Assembly: GCA_947632105.1 (NCBI GenBank)
Contig: CANROD010000002.1
Span: 1 to 64,000, forward strand
Reading direction: 5' to 3'
Length of the DNA stretch: 64,000 nucleotides
Source of the DNA: an uncultured Oligella sp.
GTDB taxonomy: Bacteria > Pseudomonadota > Gammaproteobacteria > Burkholderiales > Burkholderiaceae_B
Part shown: piece after piece, positions 50,977 to 61,954 of the stretch
Numbering within the stretch: the first letter of the stretch is position 1
How the letters are laid out: every line of letters begins with the position of its first letter
Translations under genes and position numbers: made by a program
Notes under the pieces: generated by a model
Databases searched by the model: none
Seen by the model: the letters and a program-made list of their open reading frames with translations, nothing else
Told to the model about the DNA's origin: nothing

Positions 50977-52581
50977 TTAGAAATCGAATTGATTCATGGT
51001 GTTGTCTTCACCAGAGGCTTTAAGCGCAGCATCACCTGCAAAATACTCTTTATGATTATCACCAATGTCGGAACCAGCCATGTTTTGGTGCTTAACGCAA
51101 GCAATACCTTGACGGATTTCTTCACGCTGTACACCCTTAACATAAGCAAGCATCGCCTCTTCTCGAGAGAAGTAACCTTTTGCCAAGTTATCAGTTGATA
51201 GGGCGGTCGTGTGATAGGTTGGTAAAGTAATTAGGTGATGGAAAATACCGGCATGAGCAGAAGCATCCTGTTGGAAGCTGCTGATTAGCTTATCAGCTTC
51301 ATTGCTTAGCTCTGTACCATCGTAATTCACACTCATTAAATCATCACGGTTGTAAGCAGAAACGTCCTTACCTTCTTCAGTCCACTTGTCAAATACCTGT
51401 TGGCGGAAGTTAAGCGTCCAGTTGAATGATGGGCTGTTGTTGTAAACAAGCTTGGCATTAGGAACAACCTCACGAATACGGTCAACCATTCCTTTAATTT
51501 GTCCAACGTGAGGCTTTTCAGTCTCAATCCAGATCATGTCAGCACCGTTTTGTAGTGAGGTAATGCAGTCTAACACTACGCGATCTTCACCTGTACCTGC
51601 ACGGAATTGGAAGAGGTTGCTTGGTAAGCGCTTAGGACGCAATAACTTGCCTTCGCGTTTGATGATAACGTCACCATTACCTAATTGGTCTGCTGAAATT
51701 TCTTCGCAGTCTAAGTAGCTATTGTATTGGTCACCTAAATCACCGGGTTCGTTAGTTACAGCAATTTGCTTGGTTAAACCAGCGCCTAGAGAGTCAGTAC
51801 GAGCAACAATAATACCGTTAGGAATACCGAGCTCTAAGAAAGCATAACGTACCGCGTTAATCTTGGCTAAGAAGTCGCTATGAGGTACTGTTACCTTACC
51901 ATCTTGGTGGCCACATTGCTTTTCATCTGATACCTGGTTTTCGATTTGAATCGCACAAGCACCAGCTTCAATCATTTTTTTAGCTAACAAATAAGTCGCT
52001 TCTGCGTTACCGAAACCGGCATCGATGTCAGCAATAATAGGTACTACGTGTGTTTGGTGATTATTGATTTGATCTAAAATCTCTGCTTCTTTGCTTTTGT
52101 CACCAGCGGCGCGGGCGTTATCAAGTGCTGTGAATAATAAATCTAGCTCACGAGCGTCAGCTTGGCGCAAGAAGGTATATAGCTCTTCAATAACATCTGA
52201 AACCGTAGTTTTTTCATGCATTGATTGGTCAGGTAAAGGGCCAAACTTAGAGCGTAAAGCAGCGATCATCCAGCCTGATAAGTAGAGATACTTTTTATCA
52301 GTAGTTTTGAAGTGCTTTTTGATTGAAATTAATTTTTGCTGTGCTACAAAACCATGCCAGCAGCCTAAAGATTGAGTGTACTTAGATGGGTCAGCATCGT
52401 ACTCCTCCATGTCTTTACGCATAATGTCTGCGGTGTACTGAGCGATTTCTAAACCATTTTGAAAGCGGTTCATTAAACGCATGCGAGCCACTTCCTCAGC
52501 ACCGATAGCATGCCAACCGGCACCGCCTTGATTGATTTCCTCTTGAGCTTGTTGAACTACTGATTGATAAGTTTGAGACAT
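50977..52581 (-). CDS. aceA: Isocitrate lyase
   Basis: 'VPIIADIDAGFGNAEATYLLAKKMIEAGACAIQIENQVSDEKQCGHQDGK'; start placed at MSQTYQ. Confidence 0.96.
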   Translation of the reverse strand: MSQTYQSVVQQAQEEINQGGAGWHAIGAEEVARMRLMNRFQNGLEIAQYTADIMRKDMEEYDADPSKYTQSLGCWHGFVAQQKLISIKKHFKTTDKKYLYLSGWMIAALRSKFGPLPDQSMHEKTTVSDVIEELYTFLRQADARELDLLFTALDNARAAGDKSKEAEILDQINNHQTHVVPIIADIDAGFGNAEATYLLAKKMIEAGACAIQIENQVSDEKQCGHQDGKVTVPHSDFLAKINAVRYAFLELGIPNGIIVARTDSLGAGLTKQIAVTNEPGDLGDQYNSYLDCEEISADQLGNGDVIIKREGKLLRPKRLPSNLFQFRAGTGEDRVVLDCITSLQNGADMIWIETEKPHVGQIKGMVDRIREVVPNAKLVYNNSPSFNWTLNFRQQVFDKWTEEGKDVSAYNRDDLMSVNYDGTELSNEADKLISSFQQDASAHAGIFHHLITLPTYHTTALSTDNLAKGYFSREEAMLAYVKGVQREEIRQGIACVKHQNMAGSDIGDNHKEYFAGDAALKASGEDNTMNQFDF

Positions 52582-52656
52582 AGTACTCTCCATTTTTATA
52601 AAAGAAAAAATTGTTGCATGGCAATTTATAATGTCTGTCAAGTCAGCTTATTTTTT

Positions 52657-52722
52657 GTCTTATACAAGACTAAAGTCATTGATTTTACTGCTATTTAACA
52701 AGTCTTATATAAAACACAAGAC
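52657..52722. promoter_or_regulatory. Candidate paired operator upstream of aceA
   Basis: GTCTTATACAAGAC (52657-52670) and GTCTTATATAAAACACAAGAC (52702-52722), both GTCTTATA...AAGAC. Confidence 0.4.
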
Positions 52723-52940
52723 ATCATTGGTGCATAGCAATAAATTAGCTCAATCTGATTCAGTTGTAAATAGTAATAACCCTAGAGATTGTTTAATCGG
52801 GGGTAAACACCTAGGAAGGAGAAAAAGTCGATGAAGAAGAGAAAAGGGACTGGCTTGCAGTAGAATGGAAATTGATGATGATCTGGTGTGGATTTTATGG
52901 TGTTAAATAAATTTACACTACTTAAGAGTTATTAAAAGTA

Positions 52941-52976
52941 AAAAGCCTTCATAATAAGAATATTATGAAGGCTTTT
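52941..52976 (-). terminator. Terminator downstream of tRNA-Arg
   Basis: Perfect 16-bp stem AAAAGCCTTCATAATA-AGAA-TATTATGAAGGCTTTT. Confidence 0.88.
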
Positions 52977-52981
52977 AAATG

Positions 52982-53059
52982 TGGCGCGCCCGGCAGGATT
53001 TGAACCCACGACCCCTTGGTTCGTAGCCAAGTACTCTAATCCAACTGAGCTACGGGCGC
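52982..53059 (-). tRNA. tRNA-Arg (anticodon ACG), CCA encoded
   Basis: Reverse complement GCGCCCGTAGCTCAGTTGGATTAGAG...CTTGG-CTACGAA-CCAAG...GGGTTCAAATCC...CGGGCGC-G-CCA. Confidence 0.95.
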
Positions 53060-53201
53060 TGAATTCATTACTATATAGTAATACTTATACTTTGGGAAGC
53101 TTTTTTATTTAAAATTGAGAAATAAATTATATATCGTTGTTTTTATTGTTCATGATGTGACTGTTGATGTGGTTATATTCGTATATTCTATATTGATAAT
53201 A

Positions 53202-53217
53202 CATCATATTTATGATG
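53202..53217. promoter_or_regulatory. Palindrome in the leader of the Cu-ATPase gene
   Basis: CATCATA-TT-TATGATG 25 bp upstream of the start codon. Confidence 0.35.
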
Positions 53218-53242
53218 AATTGAATTTCAATAAGGATTATTA

Positions 53243-55534
53243 ATGGCGAAGCATATAAACATGAGTGTTGGTGGCATGACGTGTGCCTCTTGTGTTGCAC
53301 GAGTAGAGCGTTTTGTCGGTCGTATGGATGGCGTCAGTTCTGTAGCAGTTAACCTAGCAACTGAAAGAGCTGATGTTACTTTTGAGCCTGATACTGCTAC
53401 GACTGTTGATGATGTCATTGCTGTGATTAAAAAAGCCGGTTTTGAAGCAAATCCAATTAAGCAGCCTCAACAGGCAACGCCATCAGGTGCTGCAGATGAC
53501 TCATGGGTTGCTGAGTTATCAAAGCGTAAGGAGAAAGAAGAGGAGGTATTAAAGCGTGACTTGAGTATTGCTGCGGTGTTAACTATACCAGTCTTTATCT
53601 TAGAAATGGGCTCTCATATGATTCCAATGATGCATCATTGGGTAGTTAGCAATATAGGTTTGCAAAATAGTTGGTATTTTCAATTTTTGTTAACAAGCTT
53701 AGTGTTACTCTTTCCTGGTAGACGTTTCTATGAGGCAGGAATCCCAGCTTTATTACGTTTAGGACCTGATATGAACTCGTTGGTGGCAGTTGGTACGCTG
53801 GCGGCTTATGGTTATTCCGTGGTGGCTACATTTTTCGCTTTCTTGCTACCCGATGCCTCTGTCCATGTGTATTATGAATCGGCTGCAGTCATTGTGACAT
53901 TGATATTATTTGGTCGTTACTTAGAGGCAAAGGCTAAGGGGCGTACTTCTGAAGCGATTAAGCGTTTGGTCGGTTTACAACCTAAAGAGGCCCGAGTTCA
54001 ACGCAATGGTGAGTGGCTGCAAATTACTATCCGCGAGGTGCAAGAGGGTGATATCGTTCAGGTGCGTCCCGGTGAGCGTGTTGCTGTTGATGGTGTTGTT
54101 TTGGAGGGACAGAGCTTTATTGATGAATCAATGATTAGTGGTGAGCCTATTCCAGTCGAAAAGTCGGCAGATAGTGAGGTCATTGGTGGTACGGTTAACC
54201 AGCAAGGAGCCTTTACCTTTAGAGCAACTGCGGTTGGTGACAAAACGGTTCTTTCATTGATTATTAATTTGGTTGAGCAGGCTCAAGGCTCTAAGCTACC
54301 AATTCAGTCGGTGGTTAATAAAGTTACTTACTGGTTTGTTCCAACAGTCATTCTGCTTGCAATAGTGACTTTTATCGTATGGTTGATTTTTGGTCCAAGC
54401 CCTGCTTTAACCTTAGCTTTGGTTAGTGCTGTTTCTGTGCTGATTATTGCTTGTCCTTGTGCGATGGGGTTGGCGACACCGACTTCTATTATGGTCGGTA
54501 CCGGTCGTGGCGCAGAGATGGGCGTATTATTTCGTAAGGGTGAAGCCTTGCAAACATTGCGTGACGCTAAAGTGGTGGCGGTTGATAAGACAGGAACCTT
54601 AACCTTGGGTCGTCCAGTAATGACCGATTTGGAGCTTAGTGAGGGTGTCGACCGTAATGCTGTTTTAGGCTTAGTGGCAGCTGCAGAGCAGCAGTCTGAG
54701 CACCCTATTGCTCGCGCGATTGTTCAAGCTGCGATTGAGGAGGGTATAGATGTACCTGTAGTAGAGCAGTTTGAGTCTATTACCGGTATGGGTATTAGAG
54801 CGGTTATTAATGGTACTAAGGTAGAAGTTGGTGCTGACCGCTTTGTGATCTCATTAGGTCTAGATCCTAGTCAGTTTGATGAAATAGCTTTACGGCTAGC
54901 AGATGAAGGCAAGTCGCCGATGTATGCGGTGATCGATAGCAAGCTTGCAGCGATTATTGCGGTTTCGGATCCTATCAAAGAAAGTACACCTGAGGCGATT
55001 AATGCACTGCATAATTTAGGTATCAAGGTTGTGATGATTACCGGTGATAAGCGACAGACGGCGGAGGCTATTGCTAAGTTCTTAGGCATTGATGAGGTGA
55101 TTGCCGAGGTAATGCCTGATGGTAAATTAGATCAAATTAAAGTGTTACGCAAGAAATACGGCCTAGTTGCTTTTGTGGGTGATGGTATTAATGATGCACC
55201 GGCCTTGGCGGAAGCTGACGTTGGGATTGCTATAGGTACTGGTACAGATGTAGCCATGGAAGCGGCAGATGTAGTGTTAATGTCAGGTAGCCTAAAGGGC
55301 GTGCCTAATGCAATTGCCCTATCTAAGGCTACAATTAAAAATATTCATCAAAACTTGTTTTGGGCCTTCGCCTACAATACAGCCTTGGTACCTGTCGCAG
55401 CAGGGGCGCTGTACCCAGCCTATGGCATACTGCTATCACCGATGTTTGCAGCAGGTGCGATGGCCTTGTCTAGTGTCTTTGTATTGAGTAATGCGTTGCG
55501 TTTAAAAACATTTAGCGTGCCAATGGCTGAATAA
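53243..55534 (+). CDS. copA: Copper-translocating P1B-type ATPase
   Basis: Single [19 protein letters not shown] motif '[15 protein letters not shown]'; DKTGTLT; '[32 protein letters not shown]'. Confidence 0.95.
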   Translation: MAKHINMSVGGMTCASCVARVERFVGRMDGVSSVAVNLATERADVTFEPDTATTVDDVIAVIKKAGFEANPIKQPQQATPSGAADDSWVAELSKRKEKEEEVLKRDLSIAAVLTIPVFILEMGSHMIPMMHHWVVSNIGLQNSWYFQFLLTSLVLLFPGRRFYEAGIPALLRLGPDMNSLVAVGTLAAYGYSVVATFFAFLLPDASVHVYYESAAVIVTLILFGRYLEAKAKGRTSEAIKRLVGLQPKEARVQRNGEWLQITIREVQEGDIVQVRPGERVAVDGVVLEGQSFIDESMISGEPIPVEKSADSEVIGGTVNQQGAFTFRATAVGDKTVLSLIINLVEQAQGSKLPIQSVVNKVTYWFVPTVILLAIVTFIVWLIFGPSPALTLALVSAVSVLIIACPCAMGLATPTSIMVGTGRGAEMGVLFRKGEALQTLRDAKVVAVDKTGTLTLGRPVMTDLELSEGVDRNAVLGLVAAAEQQSEHPIARAIVQAAIEEGIDVPVVEQFESITGMGIRAVINGTKVEVGADRFVISLGLDPSQFDEIALRLADEGKSPMYAVIDSKLAAIIAVSDPIKESTPEAINALHNLGIKVVMITGDKRQTAEAIAKFLGIDEVIAEVMPDGKLDQIKVLRKKYGLVAFVGDGINDAPALAEADVGIAIGTGTDVAMEAADVVLMSGSLKGVPNAIALSKATIKNIHQNLFWAFAYNTALVPVAAGALYPAYGILLSPMFAAGAMALSSVFVLSNALRLKTFSVPMAE

Positions 55535-55549
55535 TACTGACTATTAATT

Positions 55550-55590
55550 AGGGGTAAGAGCTCTGAGAGTTTTACCCCTATAGGCTTTTT
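55550..55590 (+). terminator. Rho-independent terminator
   Basis: AGGGGTAA...TTACCCCT followed by CTTTTTAATTT. Confidence 0.7.
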
Positions 55591-56254
55591 AATTTAAGCT
55601 TCTGATGAGGCCGACTGCTAGGCCCTCAATCGCAAAATCATCCTGTGGTGTCACGATGATTGGTTCAAAGCTTTGGTTCTCAGCGATTAAGGAAATGCTT
55701 TTGCTGCCTTTCTCAAAACGTTTAACAGTCACCTCGTTGTTGATACGAGCAACAACAATTTGGCCATTGTGAGCCGACTCAGTTCTTTTGACAGCTAGTA
55801 AATCACCGTCATAAATCCCAATATCAATCATTGACTCACCACGGACACGCAGTAGATAATCGGCCTTGTCCTCGAACATAGCGTGATCAACGGGAATTTC
55901 TTTTTCGATGTGCTCTTGGGCTAGTATCGGGCTACCTGCTGCTACACGACCAATCAGGGGGAGTATAGTGATATGGTCAAAATTAGCAGCTGAGGTGCTG
56001 CCAATAATATTAGTTTCACCCTGACTTGAATCGACTAACTCTGGGTTGAGGCGTATACCGCGCGACGTGCCTGGCGTTAGAAAAATCGCTCCCTTTTTAG
56101 CGAGTGCTTTTAAATGATCTTCTGCTGCATTGACAGATCGAAAACCCAAGCTCTTGGCAATTTCGGCGCGTGTAGGTGGAATGCCATTACGACGAATAGT
56201 GTGTTTGATAAGGTCGAAGACTTCTTGCTGTCTGGCGGTGAGTTTAATGCTCAT
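55589..56254 (-). CDS. lexA: LexA repressor
   Basis: '[53 protein letters not shown]'; cleavage site RVAAGSP; catalytic '[14 protein letters not shown]'. Confidence 0.96.
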   Translation of the reverse strand: MSIKLTARQQEVFDLIKHTIRRNGIPPTRAEIAKSLGFRSVNAAEDHLKALAKKGAIFLTPGTSRGIRLNPELVDSSQGETNIIGSTSAANFDHITILPLIGRVAAGSPILAQEHIEKEIPVDHAMFEDKADYLLRVRGESMIDIGIYDGDLLAVKRTESAHNGQIVVARINNEVTVKRFEKGSKSISLIAENQSFEPIIVTPQDDFAIEGLAVGLIRSLN

Positions 56255-56278
56255 AATCACTCCAGGATAAAAAAATGA

Positions 56279-56294
56279 CTGTACTTGTGTACAG
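56279..56294. promoter_or_regulatory. LexA (SOS) box upstream of lexA
   Basis: CTGTACTTGTGTACAG, within a 26-bp palindrome AATGACTGTAC-TTGT-GTACAGTCATT. Confidence 0.92.
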
Positions 56295-56332
56295 TCATTC
56301 TCTATCATAATAGCAATAATAGCAAGCTATAT

Positions 56333-57539
56333 TTAAGCTGAGAGCACAGCGGCAATTGACTTAGCGACATAATCGACGTTTTTGGAGTTAAGTGCAGCCA
56401 CGCAAATGCGGCCTGAGTTTACTGCATAAATAGCATACTCCTCACGTAAGCGATTTACTTGCTCTTTTGTGAGGCCGGAGAAGGAGAACATGCCGTTTTG
56501 ATTCAGCACAAAGCTAAAGTCTTGCTCAACACCGGCTGCTTTAATTTTCTCAACGAGTTGCTCGCGCATGGAGTGAATGCGGACACGCATTTCGCTAAGC
56601 TCATCTTCCCATGCTTTGAATAGTTCAGGAGAGTTAAGCACGGCAGAAACAATGGTTGCACCATGGGTAGGTGGGTTTGAGTAGTTAGAGCGAATGACTG
56701 ACCTTACTTGAGTAAATGCTTTTTCAGCTGACTCTTTGGTTTCTGTGGTGAAAGTTAAAGCACCGACACGTTCACCGTAGAGTGAAAATGACTTTGAAAA
56801 AGACGAGCTGACAAACATCTCAACACCAGCTTCGGCAAATAAACGGACTGCTTGAGCATCTTCTTCTAAGCCTGCGCCAAAGCCCTGATAAGCGATGTCT
56901 AGGAAAGGTATTAAGTCACGATCTTTAACAATAGCTAAGACCTCTTGCCATTGTTCAAGCGTTGGATCAATGCCAGTAGGGTTGTGACAGCAAGCATGTA
57001 AAATAATGATGCTTTTAGGGTCTAAAGTCTTTAAATGAGCCGTCATTGCAGCAAAGTCTAAGCCGTGGCTTTCTGCTGAATAATAAGGATAGGTTTCTAC
57101 CGTAAAACCGGCATCTTCAAAGATTGATTCGTGGTTTTGCCAAGTTGGATTACTAACGTAAACCTTAGAGTTTGGTGTGAGTTTTTTTAAAAAATCTGCA
57201 CCAATTTTAAGGGCACCAGTGCCACCAATGGTTTCTACCGTGACTGCACGGCCCTGCTCGATGACAGAAGAGTCCTGACCTAATAATAAAGTTTGGGCTG
57301 CTTTGTTATAAGAAGCAATACCCTCGATAGGTAGGTAGCCACGAGGACTAGCGCTTTCAAAATGCTGTTGCTCTGCCACACGTACAGCTTTGAGCAATGG
57401 TAATTGACCGTCATCGTTACTATAAACACCAATGCCTAAATTAACCTTGTCGGTACGGCTATCAGCATTAAACAGTTCGTTAAGACCTAAAATCGGATCG
57501 TGTGGGGCCATTTCCACATTTTGGTAGAGACTACTCATC
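56333..57539 (-). CDS. Aspartate/aromatic aminotransferase
   Basis: 'MSSLYQNVEMAPHDPILGLNELFNADSRTDKVNLGIGVYSNDDGQLPLLKAVR', 'HACCHNPTGIDPT', 'SSSFSKSFSLYGERVGAL'. Confidence 0.94.
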
Positions 57540-57624
57540 GTATGTATGCACCTGATTTTTTGAAAAAATAGAAAATAAAAGCGATAATGAAAGATTCGTT
57601 TCACGCATCAATAGATTATAACAA

Positions 57625-59652
57625 ATGAACCAAGCAACATTCATAGAATTTCCTAATAGCCCTTTTCAGCTCCGTCAACCATTTCCTCCTGCAGGAGATC
57701 AGCCTGCAGCGATTGATGCCTTGGTCGAGGGAATCGATGATGGTTTAATGTTTCAGACCTTGTTGGGTGTAACTGGTTCGGGTAAGACCTATACGATGGC
57801 TAATACCATCGCTAGAACGGGGCGGCCTGCCTTAGTCTTAGCGCCAAATAAAACATTAGCAGCCCAGCTTTATTCTGAGATGCGTGAGTTTTTTCCGCGT
57901 AACGCAGTTGAGTATTTTGTGTCTTACTATGATTATTATCAACCAGAGGCTTATGTGCCGTCGCGGGATTTGTTTATTGAAAAGGACTCTTCTGTTAATG
58001 AGCATATTGAGCAAATGCGTCTATCCGCAACTAAAAGTTTGCTCGAAAGACGTGACACGATAGTGGTTGGTACAGTCTCAACGATTTATGGTATTGGTAA
58101 CCAAAGTGATTACCATGCCATGATTTTATTACTCAGAAGAGGTGATGAGGTACCTCGTAATGAGCTATTAGCGCGCTTAGTAGCGATGCAATATGAGCGC
58201 AATGATATGGAGTTTAGTCGTGGTACCTTTAGAGTGCGTGGTGATGTGATTGATGTGTTTCCCTCGGAGAATGCGGAGTTAGCTGTTCGTTTGAGTATGT
58301 TTGACGATGAAATTGAGAGTATTGAGTTATTTGATCCTTTAACGGGCAAGGTGCGCCAGGCAATTCCACGTTTTACGATTTATCCGAGTTCTCACTTTGT
58401 GACACCAAGAGAGACAATTGTAAGAGCGATGGAGACGATTAAAGAGGAGCTTCGTGAGCGTAAGCAGTATTACTATGATCAAGGGATGTTAGTAGAAGCG
58501 CAGCGCATCGAGCAACGTACTTTATTTGATCTGGAAATGATGCAGGAGCTAGGTTTTTGTAAGGGTATTGAGAATTACTCAAGGCACCTATCAGGTGCAG
58601 CACCTGGTGAACCGCCAGCGACCCTAATCGATTACTTGCCGCAAGATGCGTTGATGTTTTTTGATGAGAGCCATGTCATGATGGGGCAGTTACGCGGCAT
58701 GTATCGAGGTGATCGTTCTCGTAAGGAAACTTTAGTACAGTTTGGTTTTAGATTGCCTTCAGCGCTTGATAATAGACCACTTAAAATAGATGAGTTTGAG
58801 CACAGAATGCGTCAAAGTGTTTTTGTTTCTGCGACACCAGCAGATTACGAGCATGAGCGTTCAGATCAGGTGGTGGAACAGGTGGTACGGCCAACAGGTT
58901 TGGTTGACCCAGTGATTGAGGTTCGCTCTGCATTAACGCAAGTTGATGATTTGTTGGGTGAGGCTAAAGAGCGTATTGCTGTAGGTGATCGTGTTCTAGT
59001 GACGACTTTAACTAAGCGTATGGCTGAGGATTTAACTGAGTATTTAGAAGAAAATGGGCTGAAAGTTCGTTATTTACACTCGGATATTGACACAGTAGAG
59101 CGAGTAGAAATTATTCGTGATTTGCGTTTAGGGACCTTTGATGTCTTGGTGGGGATTAACTTGCTGCGAGAGGGGTTAGATATTCCAGAGGTGTCTTTAG
59201 TAGCTATTTTAGACGCAGACAAGGAGGGCTTTTTGCGTTCAGATCGTAGTTTGATTCAAACTATCGGTCGCGCTGCTCGTAACCTTAACGGTAAGGCTAT
59301 TTTATATGCTGATCGTATAACAGACTCGATGGCTCGTGCTATGGATGAGACTGAACGTCGTCGCCTTAAGCAAATGAGCTTTAATAAAGAGCATGGAATC
59401 ACGCCGGTTGGGGTTAAAAAGGAAGTCAAAGAAATGATTGATGGTGTGATGGCACCGATTAATGAGCTATCTACTAGCTTTGAATCAGAGGACTTAAAGC
59501 GTTTTGTCAATGATGAAAAAGCCCTTAGTCGAGAGTTAAAACGCTTGGAAAAAGCCATGATGGATCATGCTAAAAACTTAGAGTTCGAGCAAGCAGCCGC
59601 AGTTCGAGATAAGTTGCAGAGGCTTAAGCAACAAGTTTTGTTAAACTCATAA
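57625..59652 (+). CDS. uvrB: Excinuclease ABC subunit B
   Basis: '[18 protein letters not shown]', '[32 protein letters not shown]', C-terminal UVR domain. Confidence 0.98.
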   Translation: MNQATFIEFPNSPFQLRQPFPPAGDQPAAIDALVEGIDDGLMFQTLLGVTGSGKTYTMANTIARTGRPALVLAPNKTLAAQLYSEMREFFPRNAVEYFVSYYDYYQPEAYVPSRDLFIEKDSSVNEHIEQMRLSATKSLLERRDTIVVGTVSTIYGIGNQSDYHAMILLLRRGDEVPRNELLARLVAMQYERNDMEFSRGTFRVRGDVIDVFPSENAELAVRLSMFDDEIESIELFDPLTGKVRQAIPRFTIYPSSHFVTPRETIVRAMETIKEELRERKQYYYDQGMLVEAQRIEQRTLFDLEMMQELGFCKGIENYSRHLSGAAPGEPPATLIDYLPQDALMFFDESHVMMGQLRGMYRGDRSRKETLVQFGFRLPSALDNRPLKIDEFEHRMRQSVFVSATPADYEHERSDQVVEQVVRPTGLVDPVIEVRSALTQVDDLLGEAKERIAVGDRVLVTTLTKRMAEDLTEYLEENGLKVRYLHSDIDTVERVEIIRDLRLGTFDVLVGINLLREGLDIPEVSLVAILDADKEGFLRSDRSLIQTIGRAARNLNGKAILYADRITDSMARAMDETERRRLKQMSFNKEHGITPVGVKKEVKEMIDGVMAPINELSTSFESEDLKRFVNDEKALSRELKRLEKAMMDHAKNLEFEQAAAVRDKLQRLKQQVLLNS

Positions 59653-59722
59653 GAACCGTCTAATGGCATGGCGTTAATCCATGTATGATTAGTTTTTTAA
59701 TAGATTTAAGAATGTTGGACCA

Positions 59723-60268
59723 ATGCGTATTACGTCGCTTTCAAAGAAAATAATTGTTGTTATCATCGCTGTCACTTTTGCCTTAGTTGCACTAGTAGGA
59801 TTATTGCATCAGGATGAAAAGCTACCAGAGATTGTGCCTGATGCACCTGCAGAGATTGTAGATACTGAAGCATTAAATAAGCAAAAACAAGAAGAGGCTT
59901 TAATCCGCTCCTTGACCAATTTCTCTCATGACATTGATAGCTATCTATTAGATGAGGGTGAGGTACTTTACACTGGGTATATAAAGGGTGCGGGAAACGC
60001 TATTTTCTATTTTAATGCGCAGGAAGGGCAGCAGTTAGAGGTTGAATTAGCGGATCAAGAGAGTCAGCTATTTGAAATGCTGCTATTTAATAATTTTAAT
60101 AGTAGTGTATTTACTTTAATTAGTGGTGAGTCATTTATGATTCCGAGTAATGGTCTATATGAGTTACGCATAGTTTATCGTAGCCATATTGAGGTGACTC
60201 AGGCAGTAGAGGATGAAAATCATCAAGCGGTGCCTCAAGCATTTAATTTAACGTTGAAGCTACAGTAG
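59723..60268 (+). CDS. Hypothetical membrane-anchored protein with PPC-like beta-domain
   Basis: N-terminal TM; 'YTGYIKGAGNAIFYFNAQEGQQLEVEL...IPSNGLYELRIVY' resembles pre-peptidase C-terminal-like domains. Confidence 0.6.
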   Translation: MRITSLSKKIIVVIIAVTFALVALVGLLHQDEKLPEIVPDAPAEIVDTEALNKQKQEEALIRSLTNFSHDIDSYLLDEGEVLYTGYIKGAGNAIFYFNAQEGQQLEVELADQESQLFEMLLFNNFNSSVFTLISGESFMIPSNGLYELRIVYRSHIEVTQAVEDENHQAVPQAFNLTLKLQ

Positions 60269-60287
60269 TTTTTTAGAGGGATAAGGC

Positions 60288-60815
60288 ATGGAAAATAAGC
60301 CATTAGCAGTTATCGTTTTTGAAGATGATGGTAACGAAGCAGTACAAACACTTTGGTCTGCTGTTGAGCAGCTCCAAGAAAAGGGTCTTAAGGTAGGTGG
60401 TTTGCTCAACAAAAAGGATGGTCAAGGTGGCTATATTGGTGAGGTTATTTGTTCAGTCAGTGACGATCGCGAATATCGAATTTTAGTTGACCGAGGAACA
60501 GGTGCTAGTGGTTGTCGATTGGATAGCATAGCTTTAGCAGAGTCCAGTGAGGTGCCAAGACAAGTGTTGGACCAAGGTGTTGACATCCTCGTCATCAATA
60601 AGTTTGGCATTGCTGAAGCTGAAGGTTTAGGCTTAGTCGCAGAAATCAGTCGTGCTGTTAGTGATGGCGTACCAGTGCTCTCTACGGTGCATGATAAGTA
60701 TGCGGAACAGTGGCGTAGCTTTAGCGGTGACTTAGGCGTAGAGCTTTTTCCTGTGGTTGAAGAGGTAATGGCTTGGCTGAAGACGCAATTAAAAGAGCCG
60801 GCAAGCGCTCAGTAG
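60288..60815 (+). CDS. DUF2478 family protein
   Basis: 'DRGTGASGCRLDSIALAESS...GVDILVINKFGIAEAEGLGL...ISRAVSDGVPVLSTV' matches recalled DUF2478 pattern. Confidence 0.75.
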   Translation: MENKPLAVIVFEDDGNEAVQTLWSAVEQLQEKGLKVGGLLNKKDGQGGYIGEVICSVSDDREYRILVDRGTGASGCRLDSIALAESSEVPRQVLDQGVDILVINKFGIAEAEGLGLVAEISRAVSDGVPVLSTVHDKYAEQWRSFSGDLGVELFPVVEEVMAWLKTQLKEPASAQ

Positions 60816-60871
60816 ATATAAACAGTGCGCTTACCAGAGAGATTTCCGCTTTTAAAATGGCAGGTAGGGTA

Positions 60872-61768
60872 TCACTTCTTCTCACCACCCAGGGCTACTG
60901 TTAGGTCCTCTAGAAAAGCTGAGAACTCCTTACACATCAAGGTCATATCTGCCTCAAAGCGCTCTATATCATCTGCGCCGGTTGGATTGCGCTGTTCATC
61001 TAAAATTTCTAAGGCTTGAATACGCTTAATTTCTAAGGTGTCATGCAGGACAAAACTTACACGATCACGCCAAGTGAGCCCTAGCTTAGTGACCACCTTA
61101 CCACTTTCAATGTGCTTAGATACTTCCTCTTGGCTTGGGATAACATTAGTAAAGCGGACAGTGGCACGGTCTTCTTGAGTGGACTTGAATTCTGTCTGTG
61201 GTTCAATATTAAAGCCTTCTGTTGCTTCATCACTGAAGATCCATTCGGTCATCGCGGTACTAGGAGAAACTTCCGTCATAAAGGATTGGATAGGGACTGG
61301 ATCTAGTGCTTTAACCAGCAAAGAAATTACTTCATCTGCTTTAGATGCACTACCGGCATCAATATAGAGCCAGTGGTTTTCTAAGTCTAAGCAGACACGG
61401 GTTTGACGGAAAATGCTAAACGCCTTAGGAATTAGCGTGTCTGTTACCATCTCCTTAATTTCTTTCATTTGCTTGCGACCTGGTTTGTAGCCTTGCTGCT
61501 CTTCAGTTTCAATGGCTTTTTCACGGGCAAACTGGTTAATGACGCTGGCAGGTAATAGTTTTTTCTCAGCCTGTAGAGTCAAAAAGTAATATTGTCCAAG
61601 TTCATAAACTAGGCCACTGTGCTCAAGTGGACTAACCCAGCCCAGCTTGGTTTCCTGACCAGGGCTGCCCTCAATAAAAGCATTGACTTGGAGCTTTTCC
61701 TCTAAGTCCTGTGCTGTTATTGTCCAGTCGGGGTTAAGACGGAATAGTTTAAGATTTTTGAACCACAT
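60872..61768 (-). CDS. rdgC: Recombination-associated protein RdgC
   Basis: MWFKNLKLFRLN, 'GWVSPLEHSGLVYELGQYYFLTLQAEKKLLPASVIN'; divergent from recA. Confidence 0.94.
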   Translation of the reverse strand: MWFKNLKLFRLNPDWTITAQDLEEKLQVNAFIEGSPGQETKLGWVSPLEHSGLVYELGQYYFLTLQAEKKLLPASVINQFAREKAIETEEQQGYKPGRKQMKEIKEMVTDTLIPKAFSIFRQTRVCLDLENHWLYIDAGSASKADEVISLLVKALDPVPIQSFMTEVSPSTAMTEWIFSDEATEGFNIEPQTEFKSTQEDRATVRFTNVIPSQEEVSKHIESGKVVTKLGLTWRDRVSFVLHDTLEIKRIQALEILDEQRNPTGADDIERFEADMTLMCKEFSAFLEDLTVALGGEKK

Positions 61769-61857
61769 GTTTTTTCCAAAATTTTCCAAAAGGCTAAGTG
61801 TAGCATTTTGCGAATAAGTCGCAAGAAAAACACAACAGGAGGATAAAACTAGCAACA

Positions 61858-61873
61858 CTGTTCAAGCATACAG
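61858..61873. promoter_or_regulatory. LexA (SOS) box upstream of recA
   Basis: CTGTTCAAGCATACAG immediately before TATAAT at 61874-61879. Confidence 0.88.
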
Positions 61874-61954
61874 TATAATCAATGGCATAATATTTACTAC
61901 GTAGTATGGCAATACTTGCTACGCTAGGATCAGATTTTTACAAGGAAACTTTGC

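Noticed and set aside
52828-52860. Tiny ORF MKKRKGTGLQ* preceded by an AGGAGA RBS-like sequence
   Set aside because: Ten codons in a spacer with no other support; chance RBS-ATG combination is likely.
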